14,291 nt of DNA, from NCBI GenBank assembly GCA_948957135.1, contig CARDBT010000079.1:1-14291 (forward strand). Reading direction: 5' to 3'. The notes under the pieces were generated by a model. It was given only the letters and a program-made list of their open reading frames with translations, had not been told where the DNA came from and ran no database searches. Below are positions 7,458 through 14,231 of the stretch, in pieces. Both the position numbers and the translations under genes were made by a program. Source of the stretch: COE1 sp910588595. GTDB lineage: Bacteria; Bacillota; Clostridia; Lachnospirales; Lachnospiraceae. Positions within the stretch are counted from its first letter, which is position 1; each line of letters begins with the position of its first letter.

Positions 7458-8996
7458 TTAAAATAAATTTACAGTGATACCGTTCTGGATCAACTGGATC
7501 AAAGGCGTAGGAAACAGCCCAAGAACAAGTGTGATGGCAGCCAGTATCACGATCGGCACCAGCATCACAAGTCCGGGCTCCTTATAATCGCTTCGCACCG
7601 CATTGTAATCCGGCTCCATCAGGAATCCACGGATGCTGAGCGGAAGCAGATACCCCGCTGTCAGCAGAGCTGATACCAGGAGCGCAGCCGGTCCGATCCA
7701 GGAAAGTCCTGCGGTCCTGCTCTCCAGGCACCCCACCGCCAGATACCACTTGCTGATGACACCGCTTGTCGGCGGGATCCCGATCAATCCCAGAGATACG
7801 ACCGTATAGGACCCAAAAAGGATTGGCATCTTTTTACCAAGACCCACAAAGTCATTGACCTTCGTCCTCCCCGTCGTGAAGATCAACGCCCCCGCTGTCA
7901 TGAACAGTGCACTCTTGATAACCGCATGAAACACCACATGCAGCAGGCTTCCTGTCAACGCCGTCGCATTGAGCATTGAAAGCCCCAATAATATATAAGA
8001 AAGGTTCGATACCGTCGAGTAGGCGAGCCGCTTTTTCAGCACTTTTTCCTTGAAGGCAAGCGACGACCCCATCAGAAGCGTCACCACCGCAAGGACCGCC
8101 CACGCCGTCTGCACCCACGTCCCGCGCAGAAAATCCGCACCGACGCAGTAATACACTGTCCTTATGATCGCCAGTACGCCACCCTTTACGATGATACCGG
8201 ACAAAAATGCCGAAGCAGGCGCAGGCGCCACAGGATGCGCCGTCGGCAGCCATGCGTGGAGCGGAAAACAGCCCGCCTTCACACCAAATCCGACGATCAT
8301 CAGAAACACTGCGACAAGGCACATTTCTGTGTTTCCTGCCTGAACGACAGCATTCATATCAAATGCCCCGCCTGGCACAAACCCAGCTACGCCCCCCGCG
8401 GGGGCAAAGTCCTGCCACGGATACGGAACTGCAGCAGCAATCGCATATTTATATAAGCAATACAGACCAAAGAGCGCCATATAAGCGCCGCAAAACGAAT
8501 AAAACAGATATTTTAAGCTCGCCATGACCGCCTCTCTTGAGCCGGAGTGGATCACGAGCGGCATAGAAGCAAGTGTCATTAACTCATAAAATAAATACAG
8601 CGTCACCAAATTCCCGGAAAAGCACAGCCCCATCAGCACGCCAAATGTAATCAGGTAAAAGCTGTAATAGCGCTTTTCATTTTTTTCATGTGACATATAG
8701 ACAAAAGAAAAAAATCCAGCCATCAGGAACACCAGTACCACAATACCCGCAAATATCCTTCCGAGAGCATCAATCTCAAAAAACACCGGGATCCTGTCTA
8801 CCAGCTGAAACAGCATCAGCTTATTTCCAGACACACCGCTGATCGCATACACCGCCAGAAGCGCGCACACGACAAATGACACGCCTGTCACTTTTAGGAG
8901 ACCTGCCCTGTCTGCAAAAACCTTATCCGGCAGAAAAAGCAAGACTCCCCCCGCGATAATGGGCAGGATGATCGAAGCTAAAATCATGTAATTCAT
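7458..8996 (-). CDS. MrpD/NuoM-type proton-conducting membrane subunit (second large subunit of the cluster)
   Basis: 512 residues with about 14 predicted membrane helices, of the same family as its neighbours. Proton-path counterparts are E138 (FYELMTLASMPLV), K240 (FGVKAGCFPLHAWLP), K271 (IVKGGVLAIIRT), H357/K361 (FHAVIKSALFMTAG) and K416 (GVISKWYLAV). The start is the ATG at 8996, 7 bases after GGAGGA (9004-9009). In-frame ATGs up to 9041 would overlap the previous gene, lack good ribosome binding sites and add a hydrophilic tail not typical of the family. A proline/glycine-rich loop at about 190-222 makes it some 15 residues longer than its paralog there, and its codons hold a strong GC hairpin (8391-8405). 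The gene lies 22 bp after the MrpD-like gene and 57 bp before the paralog. It is probably a structural part of the antiporter arm; ion specificity is unknown. Confidence 0.9.
   Translation of the reverse strand: MNYMILASIILPIIAGGVLLFLPDKVFADRAGLLKVTGVSFVVCALLAVYAISGVSGNKLMLFQLVDRIPVFFEIDALGRIFAGIVVLVFLMAGFFSFVYMSHEKNEKRYYSFYLITFGVLMGLCFSGNLVTLYLFYELMTLASMPLVIHSGSREAVMASLKYLFYSFCGAYMALFGLYCLYKYAIAAAVPYPWQDFAPAGGVAGFVPGGAFDMNAVVQAGNTEMCLVAVFLMIVGFGVKAGCFPLHAWLPTAHPVAPAPASAFLSGIIVKGGVLAIIRTVYYCVGADFLRGTWVQTAWAVLAVVTLLMGSSLAFKEKVLKKRLAYSTVSNLSYILLGLSMLNATALTGSLLHVVFHAVIKSALFMTAGALIFTTGRTKVNDFVGLGKKMPILFGSYTVVSLGLIGIPPTSGVISKWYLAVGCLESRTAGLSWIGPAALLVSALLTAGYLLPLSIRGFLMEPDYNAVRSDYKEPGLVMLVPIVILAAITLVLGLFPTPLIQLIQNGITVNLF
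8391..8405. repeat. GC-only inverted repeat inside a coding region
   Basis: GCCCCC and GGGGGC form a perfect 6-bp stem with a 3-base CGC loop. It sits in the codons for a Pro/Gly-rich loop (APAGG) of the second large antiporter subunit. It has no U-tract, so it is not an intrinsic terminator. It may be a chance result of Ala/Pro/Gly codons, or could slow ribosomes or protect mRNA. Confidence 0.6.
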
Positions 8997-9018
8997 ATAC
9001 AAATCCTCCATTCCCATC

Positions 9019-10536
9019 TCATCCAAACATTGCCAGACCATCTGTGATCCAGTCGACGATCGGCTGGGAACAGCAGCCTAGTATCACATTGAGTATGATC
9101 ATGCACAGCAGCGTGAGATTGTACAGCGGATGCTCTTTCAGGCTGATCATTGCCGCCTCGCCTGCCTGTGTCTTTTTGGTCTTTTTGCTCACCGGTGTGT
9201 ACAGGCAGATCACCGTTTTCATAAAATAAATCGCATTGAGCACTGTGCTGACCGCCAGACAGATCAATGTCGGAAGCATCTTTGCCAGACTGTTCTGCAC
9301 CGCTGCTTCCGCAAACTGCACTTTACTGATAAATCCTGAAAACAAAGGGATTCCGACCATAGAACATGCCCCGATCGTAAACGCGACCCCCGCCGCCGGA
9401 TTGCGATAACCACTGCCCACCAGATCCTCAAACTTCTTGCTTTTTCCTGACGCGTCGGTCAGTCCCACACCTGCGATGAACAAAAGCGATTTCGTGGAGG
9501 CATGTGATAAAATATGAAAGATACTCGCCACGATCCCGATCGTCGTGCCAAGCCCCATCCCCATATAAATATAGCCGATCTGCGCCACTGAGGAAAAGGC
9601 GATCATACGGCGGATATCATTCTCCAGAATCGCGTTGACAGAGCCCATGATCATCCCAAAAAGCCCAAAAACAAACAAAATATTGACAATCTTCGAATCC
9701 ACAATGATCTCAAATCCAACCACGCGGAAAAAAATCTTGATCAGCAGGAAAATGTATCCTTTTGACACCAGGCTTGACAAGATCGCGGCACTCGACGCCG
9801 TCGAGTACCCATACGCGTCCGGCAGCCACGTGTGAAACGGATAGAGCGCACTCTTGATGGCAAGCCCGACGACCACCATTCCGATCGAAGCGATCAGCGG
9901 GACATTGTAAATCCCCTGTGCGTAGACATACGCGACACTGTCCTTGATATTGCTCATCAGCAGATGTCCTGTGATATCATATAAAATGCAAAGCCCCATC
10001 AACAGCAGACCAGACCCCAGAGAAGCCATGATCATATAGCGCGTCGCCGCCTCGATCGTGCGCCCGTTCTGCGTGATCATAATCAGACCGCACGCACTGA
10101 TGGTATTGATCTCCACAAAGACATATGCCGTAAAAAGGTCATTGGTATAGATCAGCGCAAGCAGCGAACTCAGCAGCAGATTGATCATAATGTAATACAG
10201 ATTGATCTTGGTATCCTCGATCTCCGCGTCTATATGATCCTGTCCGCCTTTTAGAGAAAACAGCATGATGAGGCAGAAAAAGAGCGCCATGCCTGCCTCG
10301 AGCACCCCCGCCCTGATCTCATTTCCCCACGGTGCCGGAAAGTGTCCCATCATGAACGTGTACGGCTTGCCGACACCGAGCATATACACAAAAAGCACCG
10401 CCGACATGACCGTGATCACCACGAGGATAAAAGTATTCCACAAGCGCGCCGCTTTTTTGTTCATGATGGAGGTCAGCACACCTGAACCAAGTGACAATAA
10501 GATGCTAAAAAAAGGAAAATTCTGTATAAAATCCAT
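9019..10536 (-). CDS. mrpD: Cation/proton antiporter subunit D-like (MrpD/MbhH; NuoN-type) membrane protein
   Basis: 505 residues with about 14 membrane helices. By position (directly after mrpC) and length it is the counterpart of MrpD/MbhH, the antiporter-like subunit next to MrpC. Key residues are E142 (FVEINTISACG), K228 (LAIKSALYPFHTWLPDA), K259 (LVSKGYIFLLIK), H345/K349 (SHASTKSLLFIAG) and K405 (GFISKVQFAEA). In Bacillus MrpD the matching TM5 glutamate and TM7 lysine are needed for antiport. The ATG at 10536 shares its first base with the TGA stop of mrpC (TGATG), and AAGGAGG lies 7 bases upstream. This arrangement implies coupled translation; a GTG at 10539 is the alternative start. 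It is less like the following two large subunits than they are like each other. A basic loop (SKKTKKTQ, 450-457) precedes the last helix. Confidence 0.92.
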   Translation of the reverse strand: MDFIQNFPFFSILLSLGSGVLTSIMNKKAARLWNTFILVVITVMSAVLFVYMLGVGKPYTFMMGHFPAPWGNEIRAGVLEAGMALFFCLIMLFSLKGGQDHIDAEIEDTKINLYYIMINLLLSSLLALIYTNDLFTAYVFVEINTISACGLIMITQNGRTIEAATRYMIMASLGSGLLLMGLCILYDITGHLLMSNIKDSVAYVYAQGIYNVPLIASIGMVVVGLAIKSALYPFHTWLPDAYGYSTASSAAILSSLVSKGYIFLLIKIFFRVVGFEIIVDSKIVNILFVFGLFGMIMGSVNAILENDIRRMIAFSSVAQIGYIYMGMGLGTTIGIVASIFHILSHASTKSLLFIAGVGLTDASGKSKKFEDLVGSGYRNPAAGVAFTIGACSMVGIPLFSGFISKVQFAEAAVQNSLAKMLPTLICLAVSTVLNAIYFMKTVICLYTPVSKKTKKTQAGEAAMISLKEHPLYNLTLLCMIILNVILGCCSQPIVDWITDGLAMFG

Positions 10537-10910
10537 CACCGATCCTCCTTTTTCATCATGGTCGAGATCTCATCCATGTCCAGTGTGTGATATCTTCTGT
10601 AAAGCCGGATCGTGAGCGAGAGCATCAGCGCCGTCACCGACACCGACACCACGATGCCCGTCAGCACCAGTCCGCTCGGCACCGGATTGATGTACGCCTC
10701 GACACTCGTGATATCGTCCACCACGATCGGTGCCATCCTCCCCGCGATAAATCCCTTCTCCGCCAGAAAGAGATATGTCGCTGTATCCATAATATTCAGA
10801 CCGATGATCTTTTTGATCAGGTTTTTCTGCAAAAGCAGATTGGAAAACCCGATGCCGAACAGTATCATGGCAACGGCTTCCCCATAATTTGCAAGCAAAT
10901 TTCCACCCAT
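10536..10910 (-). CDS. mrpC: Cation/proton antiporter subunit C (MrpC/MnhC; NuoK-like)
   Basis: A small three-helix membrane protein of 124 residues, homologous to NuoK and to MbhG. In Mrp and Mbh complexes it links the D-type antiporter subunit to the rest of the membrane arm. Helices run at about 8-27, 32-52 and 79-103. Recognisable family motifs are NLIKKIIGLNIMDTATYLF (30-48) and NPVPSGLVLTGIVVSVSVTA (75-94), the latter almost diagnostic for MrpC. The C-terminal tail (104-124) is charged and cytoplasmic. The ATG at 10910 is preceded by AGAGGGGGG about 10 bases upstream. It begins 20 bp after the MnhB fusion gene and overlaps mrpD by one base. Confidence 0.94.
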   Translation of the reverse strand: MGGNLLANYGEAVAMILFGIGFSNLLLQKNLIKKIIGLNIMDTATYLFLAEKGFIAGRMAPIVVDDITSVEAYINPVPSGLVLTGIVVSVSVTALMLSLTIRLYRRYHTLDMDEISTMMKKEDR

Positions 10911-10930
10911 CTGACCAAACCCCCCTCTTT

Positions 10931-11893
10931 CTAAAATCCGCCCTTGCGGAACATTGCATAAAATGCATACATAGTACAGGCGACCACCAACCCGACGCAG
11001 ATATTGAGCGGCAGGATCAAGCCCGAACTCAGAATGTCGCCCGGTGTGCCAAGCGGTATGCCCGTCTCAAGGTGATGCGCTCCGCAGTAAAAAGAATATG
11101 TCTTGGCCAGACAGTAAAACAAAAGTGACACAAAACAGATCCATTTATATGTCTTCTGTGTAAAGAAACGCTCGATCTTCTTAAACCCAAAGGCATTGAC
11201 ATACAAGATCAGCCCTGAACCGATGATCGCACCGCCTGAGAAGCCGCCGCCCGGCGACAAGTGCCCATTTAAAATGACATAAATCCCAAAAATAATGATC
11301 ATCGGCACAAGAAAAAACGCCACTTTCTGCAGAATGATGTCATTTTTGGGCTCATAGAGGCGGTCATTTTCCTCCTCCTCTTTCCTCTTCGACCAGTTGT
11401 CCACACGCAGCAGGATCAGCACCGTGCACGTAGCGATAAAGAGTACATTTGACTCTCCGAGCGTATCAAAGGCACGATAATCCAGTATCATACCTGTGAC
11501 GATATTGACTGCGCCCGTATCCTTCATGCCGTCTTCAATATACTTTCTCGCAACCTCATTGTTGTCAGGATTTGCCGCATTTCCAACCGGGGGCAGATAA
11601 GAGACCACATATAGAAGGATCGCGATCAGCGTAAATACAAAAACAACGGAGATCACACGGTAGATCTTCGAGAACGCCTGAAGCTTCCTGTTATGCTCGA
11701 TATCATAGATATCCCTCTTGAGAATTGCCTCGTCGTGGATCCTCTGCTTCATGGTCGTGACATCTTCCTCAAAAGTTTTCTGGGGCCTTAGCTCCACCTT
11801 ACCAATATAGGGATCTTTCTCGCCGCGATACCAGCGCTTGATCTTAAACGCTTTGGTTTTCCGATATTCTTCTTCTGACAGCAGACGGCTCAT
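10931..11893 (-). CDS. MbhE-MnhB domain fusion: cation/proton antiporter subunit B with charged N-terminal extension
   Basis: 320 residues in three parts. Residues 1-76 are hydrophilic and rich in Lys, Arg and Glu, with no family I recognise. Residues 78-165 match the MbhE domain (the last part of bacterial MrpA): a helix at about 80-100 followed by AVNIVTGMILDYRAFDTLGE (128-147) and another helix. Residues 183-315 are the MnhB/MrpB domain, with GHLSPGGGFSGGAIIGSG (210-227) and four hydrophobic segments. MbhE and MbhF, separate genes in archaeal mbh operons, are therefore joined here, while MbhD is a separate gene. The ATG at 11893 overlaps the stop of that gene in ATGA, with AAGGGGGAAG upstream, indicating coupled translation. 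It should sit between MrpC and the small subunits in the membrane arm, where Na+ or cation passage has been proposed for Mrp complexes. Domain calls are confident; the role of the extension is unknown. Confidence 0.9.
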   Translation of the reverse strand: MSRLLSEEEYRKTKAFKIKRWYRGEKDPYIGKVELRPQKTFEEDVTTMKQRIHDEAILKRDIYDIEHNRKLQAFSKIYRVISVVFVFTLIAILLYVVSYLPPVGNAANPDNNEVARKYIEDGMKDTGAVNIVTGMILDYRAFDTLGESNVLFIATCTVLILLRVDNWSKRKEEEENDRLYEPKNDIILQKVAFFLVPMIIIFGIYVILNGHLSPGGGFSGGAIIGSGLILYVNAFGFKKIERFFTQKTYKWICFVSLLFYCLAKTYSFYCGAHHLETGIPLGTPGDILSSGLILPLNICVGLVVACTMYAFYAMFRKGGF

Positions 11894-12195
11894 TTTGCTT
11901 CCCCCTTTTTATCCAATTCATCTTTGCGCGAATGTTTATCCTCTTTGTCCTCATCGATCGCTACGATCGCATGGATCTTCTTGAGCGTCACAAAAAATAA
12001 GATACTCGTGATGCCTGCACCCACCGCAGCCTCCGTGATGGCAAGATCCGGAGACTCCAGCAGGATCCAAATGATGGACATGATCAAACTATAGGACATA
12101 AAGATGATGATCGAGTTGAGCAGATTTCTCGAAAAAGTCACCGAGATCGCACACACGATCAAAAATATAAATAGCACAGCCTGAAATATTTTCAT
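11890..12195 (-). CDS. MbhD-like (DUF4040) antiporter subunit
   Basis: A 101-residue membrane protein of three helices (about 3-20, 24-47, 54-72) with a highly charged cytoplasmic tail (79-101, KEDKHSRKDELDKKGEAK). It corresponds to MbhD, which in standard bacterial Mrp is fused inside the C-terminal half of MrpA. The signature ESPDLAITEAAVGAGITSIL (48-67) carries acidic residues (E48, D50, E55) in the position thought to matter for ion transfer. I chose the ATG at 12195, six bases after GGAGGT (12202-12207). An ATG at 12201 touches the Shine-Dalgarno, and longer forms reaching 12363 would overlap mrpG and add a non-membrane Gly/Arg-rich stretch that is only mrpG read in another frame. The stop overlaps the next start by four bases (ATGA). 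Confidence 0.9.
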   Translation of the reverse strand: MKIFQAVLFIFLIVCAISVTFSRNLLNSIIIFMSYSLIMSIIWILLESPDLAITEAAVGAGITSILFFVTLKKIHAIVAIDEDKEDKHSRKDELDKKGEAK

Positions 12196-12236
12196 ATACA
12201 TACCTCCATTCCGGCGATTCAACCAGCCTGCAAGTC

Positions 12237-12596
12237 CTATTCCGGATCCGCCTTGTCCGCAGACTGGGATAAGCTGCTCAGATCGCACTCCCTGCCCAGC
12301 TCCTCGTTGGTAGCCACCTCGAAACGAGTCAGCATGTGGGATGCCACCGGGGACGCGAACCACAAAAATACGATCACCAGTATCATCTTGAGTGAGGTAA
12401 AATTAAGTCCGCACAGAACGATGAGCCCCAACATACTCAGCGAGATCCCCAGCGTATCCCCCATCGCAGCCGCATGCATTCGGTTGAGTACATACCGGAA
12501 CTTAAACACGCCAAAAAGTTCTATTCCAAATACAATGATCCCACAGAGGATCAATGCGATCCCCGCGATAAACCTAATCCACAGCAGAACTGTCAT
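12237..12596 (-). CDS. mrpG: Cation/proton antiporter subunit G (MrpG/MnhG/PhaG)
   Basis: 119 residues with three membrane helices (about 6-28, 49-66, 69-88). The MnhG signature is plain: LFGVFKFRYVLNRMHAAAMG (27-46) followed by DTLG (47-50), then ASPVASHML (81-89). The tail (91-119) is acidic and soluble. This small subunit packs against MrpE and MrpF at the end of the complex. The ATG at 12596 lies inside the end of mrpF (23-base overlap), with GGGAGGAG about 4 bases upstream, so reinitiation or coupling is expected. A 41-bp gap, the longest among the small-subunit genes, precedes the MbhD-like gene and contains that gene's strong ribosome binding site but no hairpin I could see. Confidence 0.95.
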   Translation of the reverse strand: MTVLLWIRFIAGIALILCGIIVFGIELFGVFKFRYVLNRMHAAAMGDTLGISLSMLGLIVLCGLNFTSLKMILVIVFLWFASPVASHMLTRFEVATNEELGRECDLSSLSQSADKADPE

Positions 12597-12915
12597 GGTT
12601 CTCCTCCCTCTTCTTCTTGCGCTCAGCGTACACTCCCATATACACCTTCGTCAACAGTGTCACTGCCAGAAAAGAAATCATGGCATAGATGATGCAGATA
12701 TCCACCAGATATCCCTCGTCCATCTTCACTGCCAGGATACCGATAATAACCATCGTCATTGTTCCCATCATGTTGATCGCCACGATGCGGTCCGCGATCC
12801 TAGGACCTTTGACGGCGCGGATCAGACACATCAATACCATGACTGCCAATATGATCGGAAAGATTGTCATGGCGATCCCAAACGCTGTCTCCAGCGCTAT
12901 ATTTCCACTGTTCAT
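12574..12915 (-). CDS. mrpF: Cation/proton antiporter subunit F (MrpF/MnhF/PhaF)
   Basis: 113 residues with three membrane helices (about 10-33, 44-64, 68-92). Family hallmarks are VKGPRIADRIVAINMMGTM (35-53) and EGYLVDICIIYAMISFLAV (67-85), with the conserved intramembrane-region aspartates D42 and D72. The tail (98-113) is basic then acidic. MrpF sits with MrpE and MrpG in the Mrp complex; its exact role in transport is not settled. The ATG at 12915 follows AGGAGGGTT with about 8 bases between. It begins 14 bp after mrpE and overlaps mrpG. Confidence 0.95.
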   Translation of the reverse strand: MNSGNIALETAFGIAMTIFPIILAVMVLMCLIRAVKGPRIADRIVAINMMGTMTMVIIGILAVKMDEGYLVDICIIYAMISFLAVTLLTKVYMGVYAERKKKREENHDSSAVD

Positions 12916-12929
12916 ACTTTTAAACCCTC

Positions 12930-13400
12930 CTACGACATTCCCTGACCTTCAATCTTCTCCAGGATCTTTACGAACACAGACGACTCGATTCCTTCCGCCA
13001 GCGTCCTGTCAAGGCAGTGAACGATAAACTTGTCCCCTTCCACCGCAACAGTGATCGTTCCGGGCGTGAGTGTGATCGAGTTGGCGAGCAGAAACCTTGA
13101 AGTATCATTCTTGAAATGTGTCTCAAACTCGATCAGCGCAGGCTCCACAACCCTGCCGGCAGAGCAGATCAGCTTCATCGTCGCATAATTGGCTATGATG
13201 ATCTCCCTGAGCAGGTGATACAGGTACTGCAGCACATAACCACCCTTTTTCAGGTATTCCATTTCACGTCTCGGACTGAAATCCATAAACTCACAGATAA
13301 ACCAATACAGCGCCGCAGAGATCACCACCCCGAAGATTACGATCTCTGTCGTGATACGCCCGTTAAAGATGATCCACAACAGAAAAAATATGACGTACAT
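12930..13400 (-). CDS. mrpE: Cation/proton antiporter subunit E (MrpE/MnhE/PhaE)
   Basis: 156 residues: two or three hydrophobic segments at the N terminus (about 2-12, 17-37 and a membrane-associated stretch at 55-80), then a soluble domain. The MnhE signature SITLTPGTITVAV (108-120) is followed by the DKFIVHCLD strand (123-131), as in the family. It is the first gene of the antiporter cluster, as mbhA is in archaeal mbh operons; in standard mrp operons it comes fifth. The ATG at 13400 is 8 bases after AGGAGG; the GTG just before it is an alternative. trmB ends about 60 bp upstream on the same strand, and no good promoter is visible in that gap, so transcription may start inside or before trmB. 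Confidence 0.94.
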   Translation of the reverse strand: MYVIFFLLWIIFNGRITTEIVIFGVVISAALYWFICEFMDFSPRREMEYLKKGGYVLQYLYHLLREIIIANYATMKLICSAGRVVEPALIEFETHFKNDTSRFLLANSITLTPGTITVAVEGDKFIVHCLDRTLAEGIESSVFVKILEKIEGQGMS

Positions 13401-13434
13401 CACCCAAACCTCCTTTTTTCATCCTGCAATTCCC

Positions 13435-13468
13435 TCGGTAAGACCTCCAATATCTACATTTTTACCGA
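13435..13468. repeat. 7-bp inverted repeat across the trmB stop and mrpE leader
   Basis: TCGGTAA (13435-13441) and TTACCGA (13462-13468) are perfect complements separated by 20 bases. The repeat includes the trmB stop codon. There is no T-tract, so it is not a standard terminator. It is the only structure in the 61-bp gap upstream of the antiporter genes. It could be a weak mRNA hairpin or chance. Confidence 0.3.
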
Positions 13469-14100
13469 TAGATAATATACTTATAAATCGGATTCCCCAT
13501 CGCTGAAAACTTTTCCTCATATTCGGTCATGATGTTTCCCGCCGACATCTCTTTGTCGTGATGCAGATCGCGCGTCACCGCCTCGAACTTCCACCCCGCA
13601 GGTTTGACCTCCTCCAGCGCGAAATCAAACAGATCCACATTGTCCGTCTTGAACTCGATCCGACCATCTGCCGCTAATATCTCATGATACCGTGCCAGAA
13701 ACTGCCGTGACGGAAGCCGTCTTTTGGCATGTCTGTCCTTCGGCCACGGGTCCGAGAAATTTAGATAGATCTTGGCAACCTCTCCCCTGTCAAACACCTC
13801 GCAGATCTCCTCGGCTTCCATTCGGATCAGCCTCAGATTGGGGAGTTCGTGCGCCTCCATCTTTTGTACTGCACGCAAAAGAACCGTCGAATACTTCTCG
13901 ATCCCTATATGATTGATCTCTGGATTTGCCTCCGCCAGATCCATCATAAAACGGCCCTTTCCCATACCGATCTCAATATGGATCGGATGGTCGTTGCCAA
14001 ACACTTCATTCCATTTTCCCTTCTGCGCGGCAGGATCATGCACCACAAAACGGCTCCCTGCTATGACCTCCCGCGAACCAGTTACATTCCTAAGTCTCAC
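13462..14100 (-). CDS. trmB: tRNA (guanine-N7-)-methyltransferase, TrmB
   Basis: A 212-residue SAM-dependent enzyme that makes 7-methylguanosine at position 46 of the tRNA variable loop. Visible motifs are the SAM-binding loop HIEIGMGKGRF (41-51), acidic IGIEKY (65-70), the catalytic-region NFSDPWPKDRHAKRRL (114-129), FKTDN (150-154) and the C-terminal TEYEEKF with GNPIYK (192-207). I chose the GTG at 14100. It is preceded by AAGGAG with 7 bases between, and gives the usual family N terminus MRLRN and normal length. An ATG at 14148 would add 16 residues not typical of the family and has a poorer ribosome binding site. It is a housekeeping gene, and its place ahead of the antiporter genes is probably incidental, though read-through into them is possible. 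Confidence 0.95.
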   Translation of the reverse strand: MRLRNVTGSREVIAGSRFVVHDPAAQKGKWNEVFGNDHPIHIEIGMGKGRFMMDLAEANPEINHIGIEKYSTVLLRAVQKMEAHELPNLRLIRMEAEEICEVFDRGEVAKIYLNFSDPWPKDRHAKRRLPSRQFLARYHEILAADGRIEFKTDNVDLFDFALEEVKPAGWKFEAVTRDLHHDKEMSAGNIMTEYEEKFSAMGNPIYKYIIYR

Positions 14101-14161
14101 TTGTTTACTCCTTATTCTGTCATCCTGCATGACTGTTCTCGTTATCATTTTACACCCTGCA

Positions 14162-14191
14162 TATATATTTGTATATTATTAATTTTACCAA
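14162..14191 (-). promoter_or_regulatory. Candidate sigma-A promoter for trmB
   Basis: Read on the minus strand, TTGGTA (14191-14186) and TATATA (14167-14162) are spaced by 18 bases in a region of very high A+T (about 14161-14250). Transcription would begin near 14155, giving a leader of about 55 bases before the GTG start. A second choice is TTGCGC (14220-14215 region) with TATAAA about 15 bases later, which is shorter than ideal. Assignment is by eye only. Confidence 0.3.
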
Positions 14192-14213
14192 AAATTTATA
14201 AAATTCATATTTT

Positions 14214-14231
14214 TTGCGCAATTGTATACAA
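14214..14231. promoter_or_regulatory. Two abutting perfect palindromes, possible operator
   Basis: TTGCGCAA (14214-14221) is followed without a gap by TTGTATACAA (14222-14231). Both are perfect palindromes framed by TTG and CAA. They lie about 120 bp upstream of trmB in the AT-rich region, next to possible -35 elements. Such symmetry is typical of dimeric repressor sites (GntR-like operators often have TTGTATACAA-type cores), but no regulator is encoded in the window to pair with them. The gene to the right, outside the window, could be the real target. Confidence 0.4.

Noticed and set aside
12196..12363. Longer form of the MbhD-like protein starting inside mrpG
   Set aside because: The added 56 residues are Gly/Arg-rich, have no family match and are mrpG read out of frame. 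A strong GGAGGT with ideal spacing supports the ATG at 12195.
3657..13400. Membrane-bound hydrogenase, complex I or formate hydrogenlyase operon
   Set aside because: No NiFe large or small subunit, no iron-sulfur subunit, no NuoH-like and no NuoB/C/D-like gene is present in the window, only antiporter-module subunits.
13401..13461. Dedicated promoter for the antiporter operon in the trmB-mrpE gap
   Set aside because: No pair of -35/-10 elements with usual spacing could be found. Only the mrpE Shine-Dalgarno and a weak inverted repeat are present.
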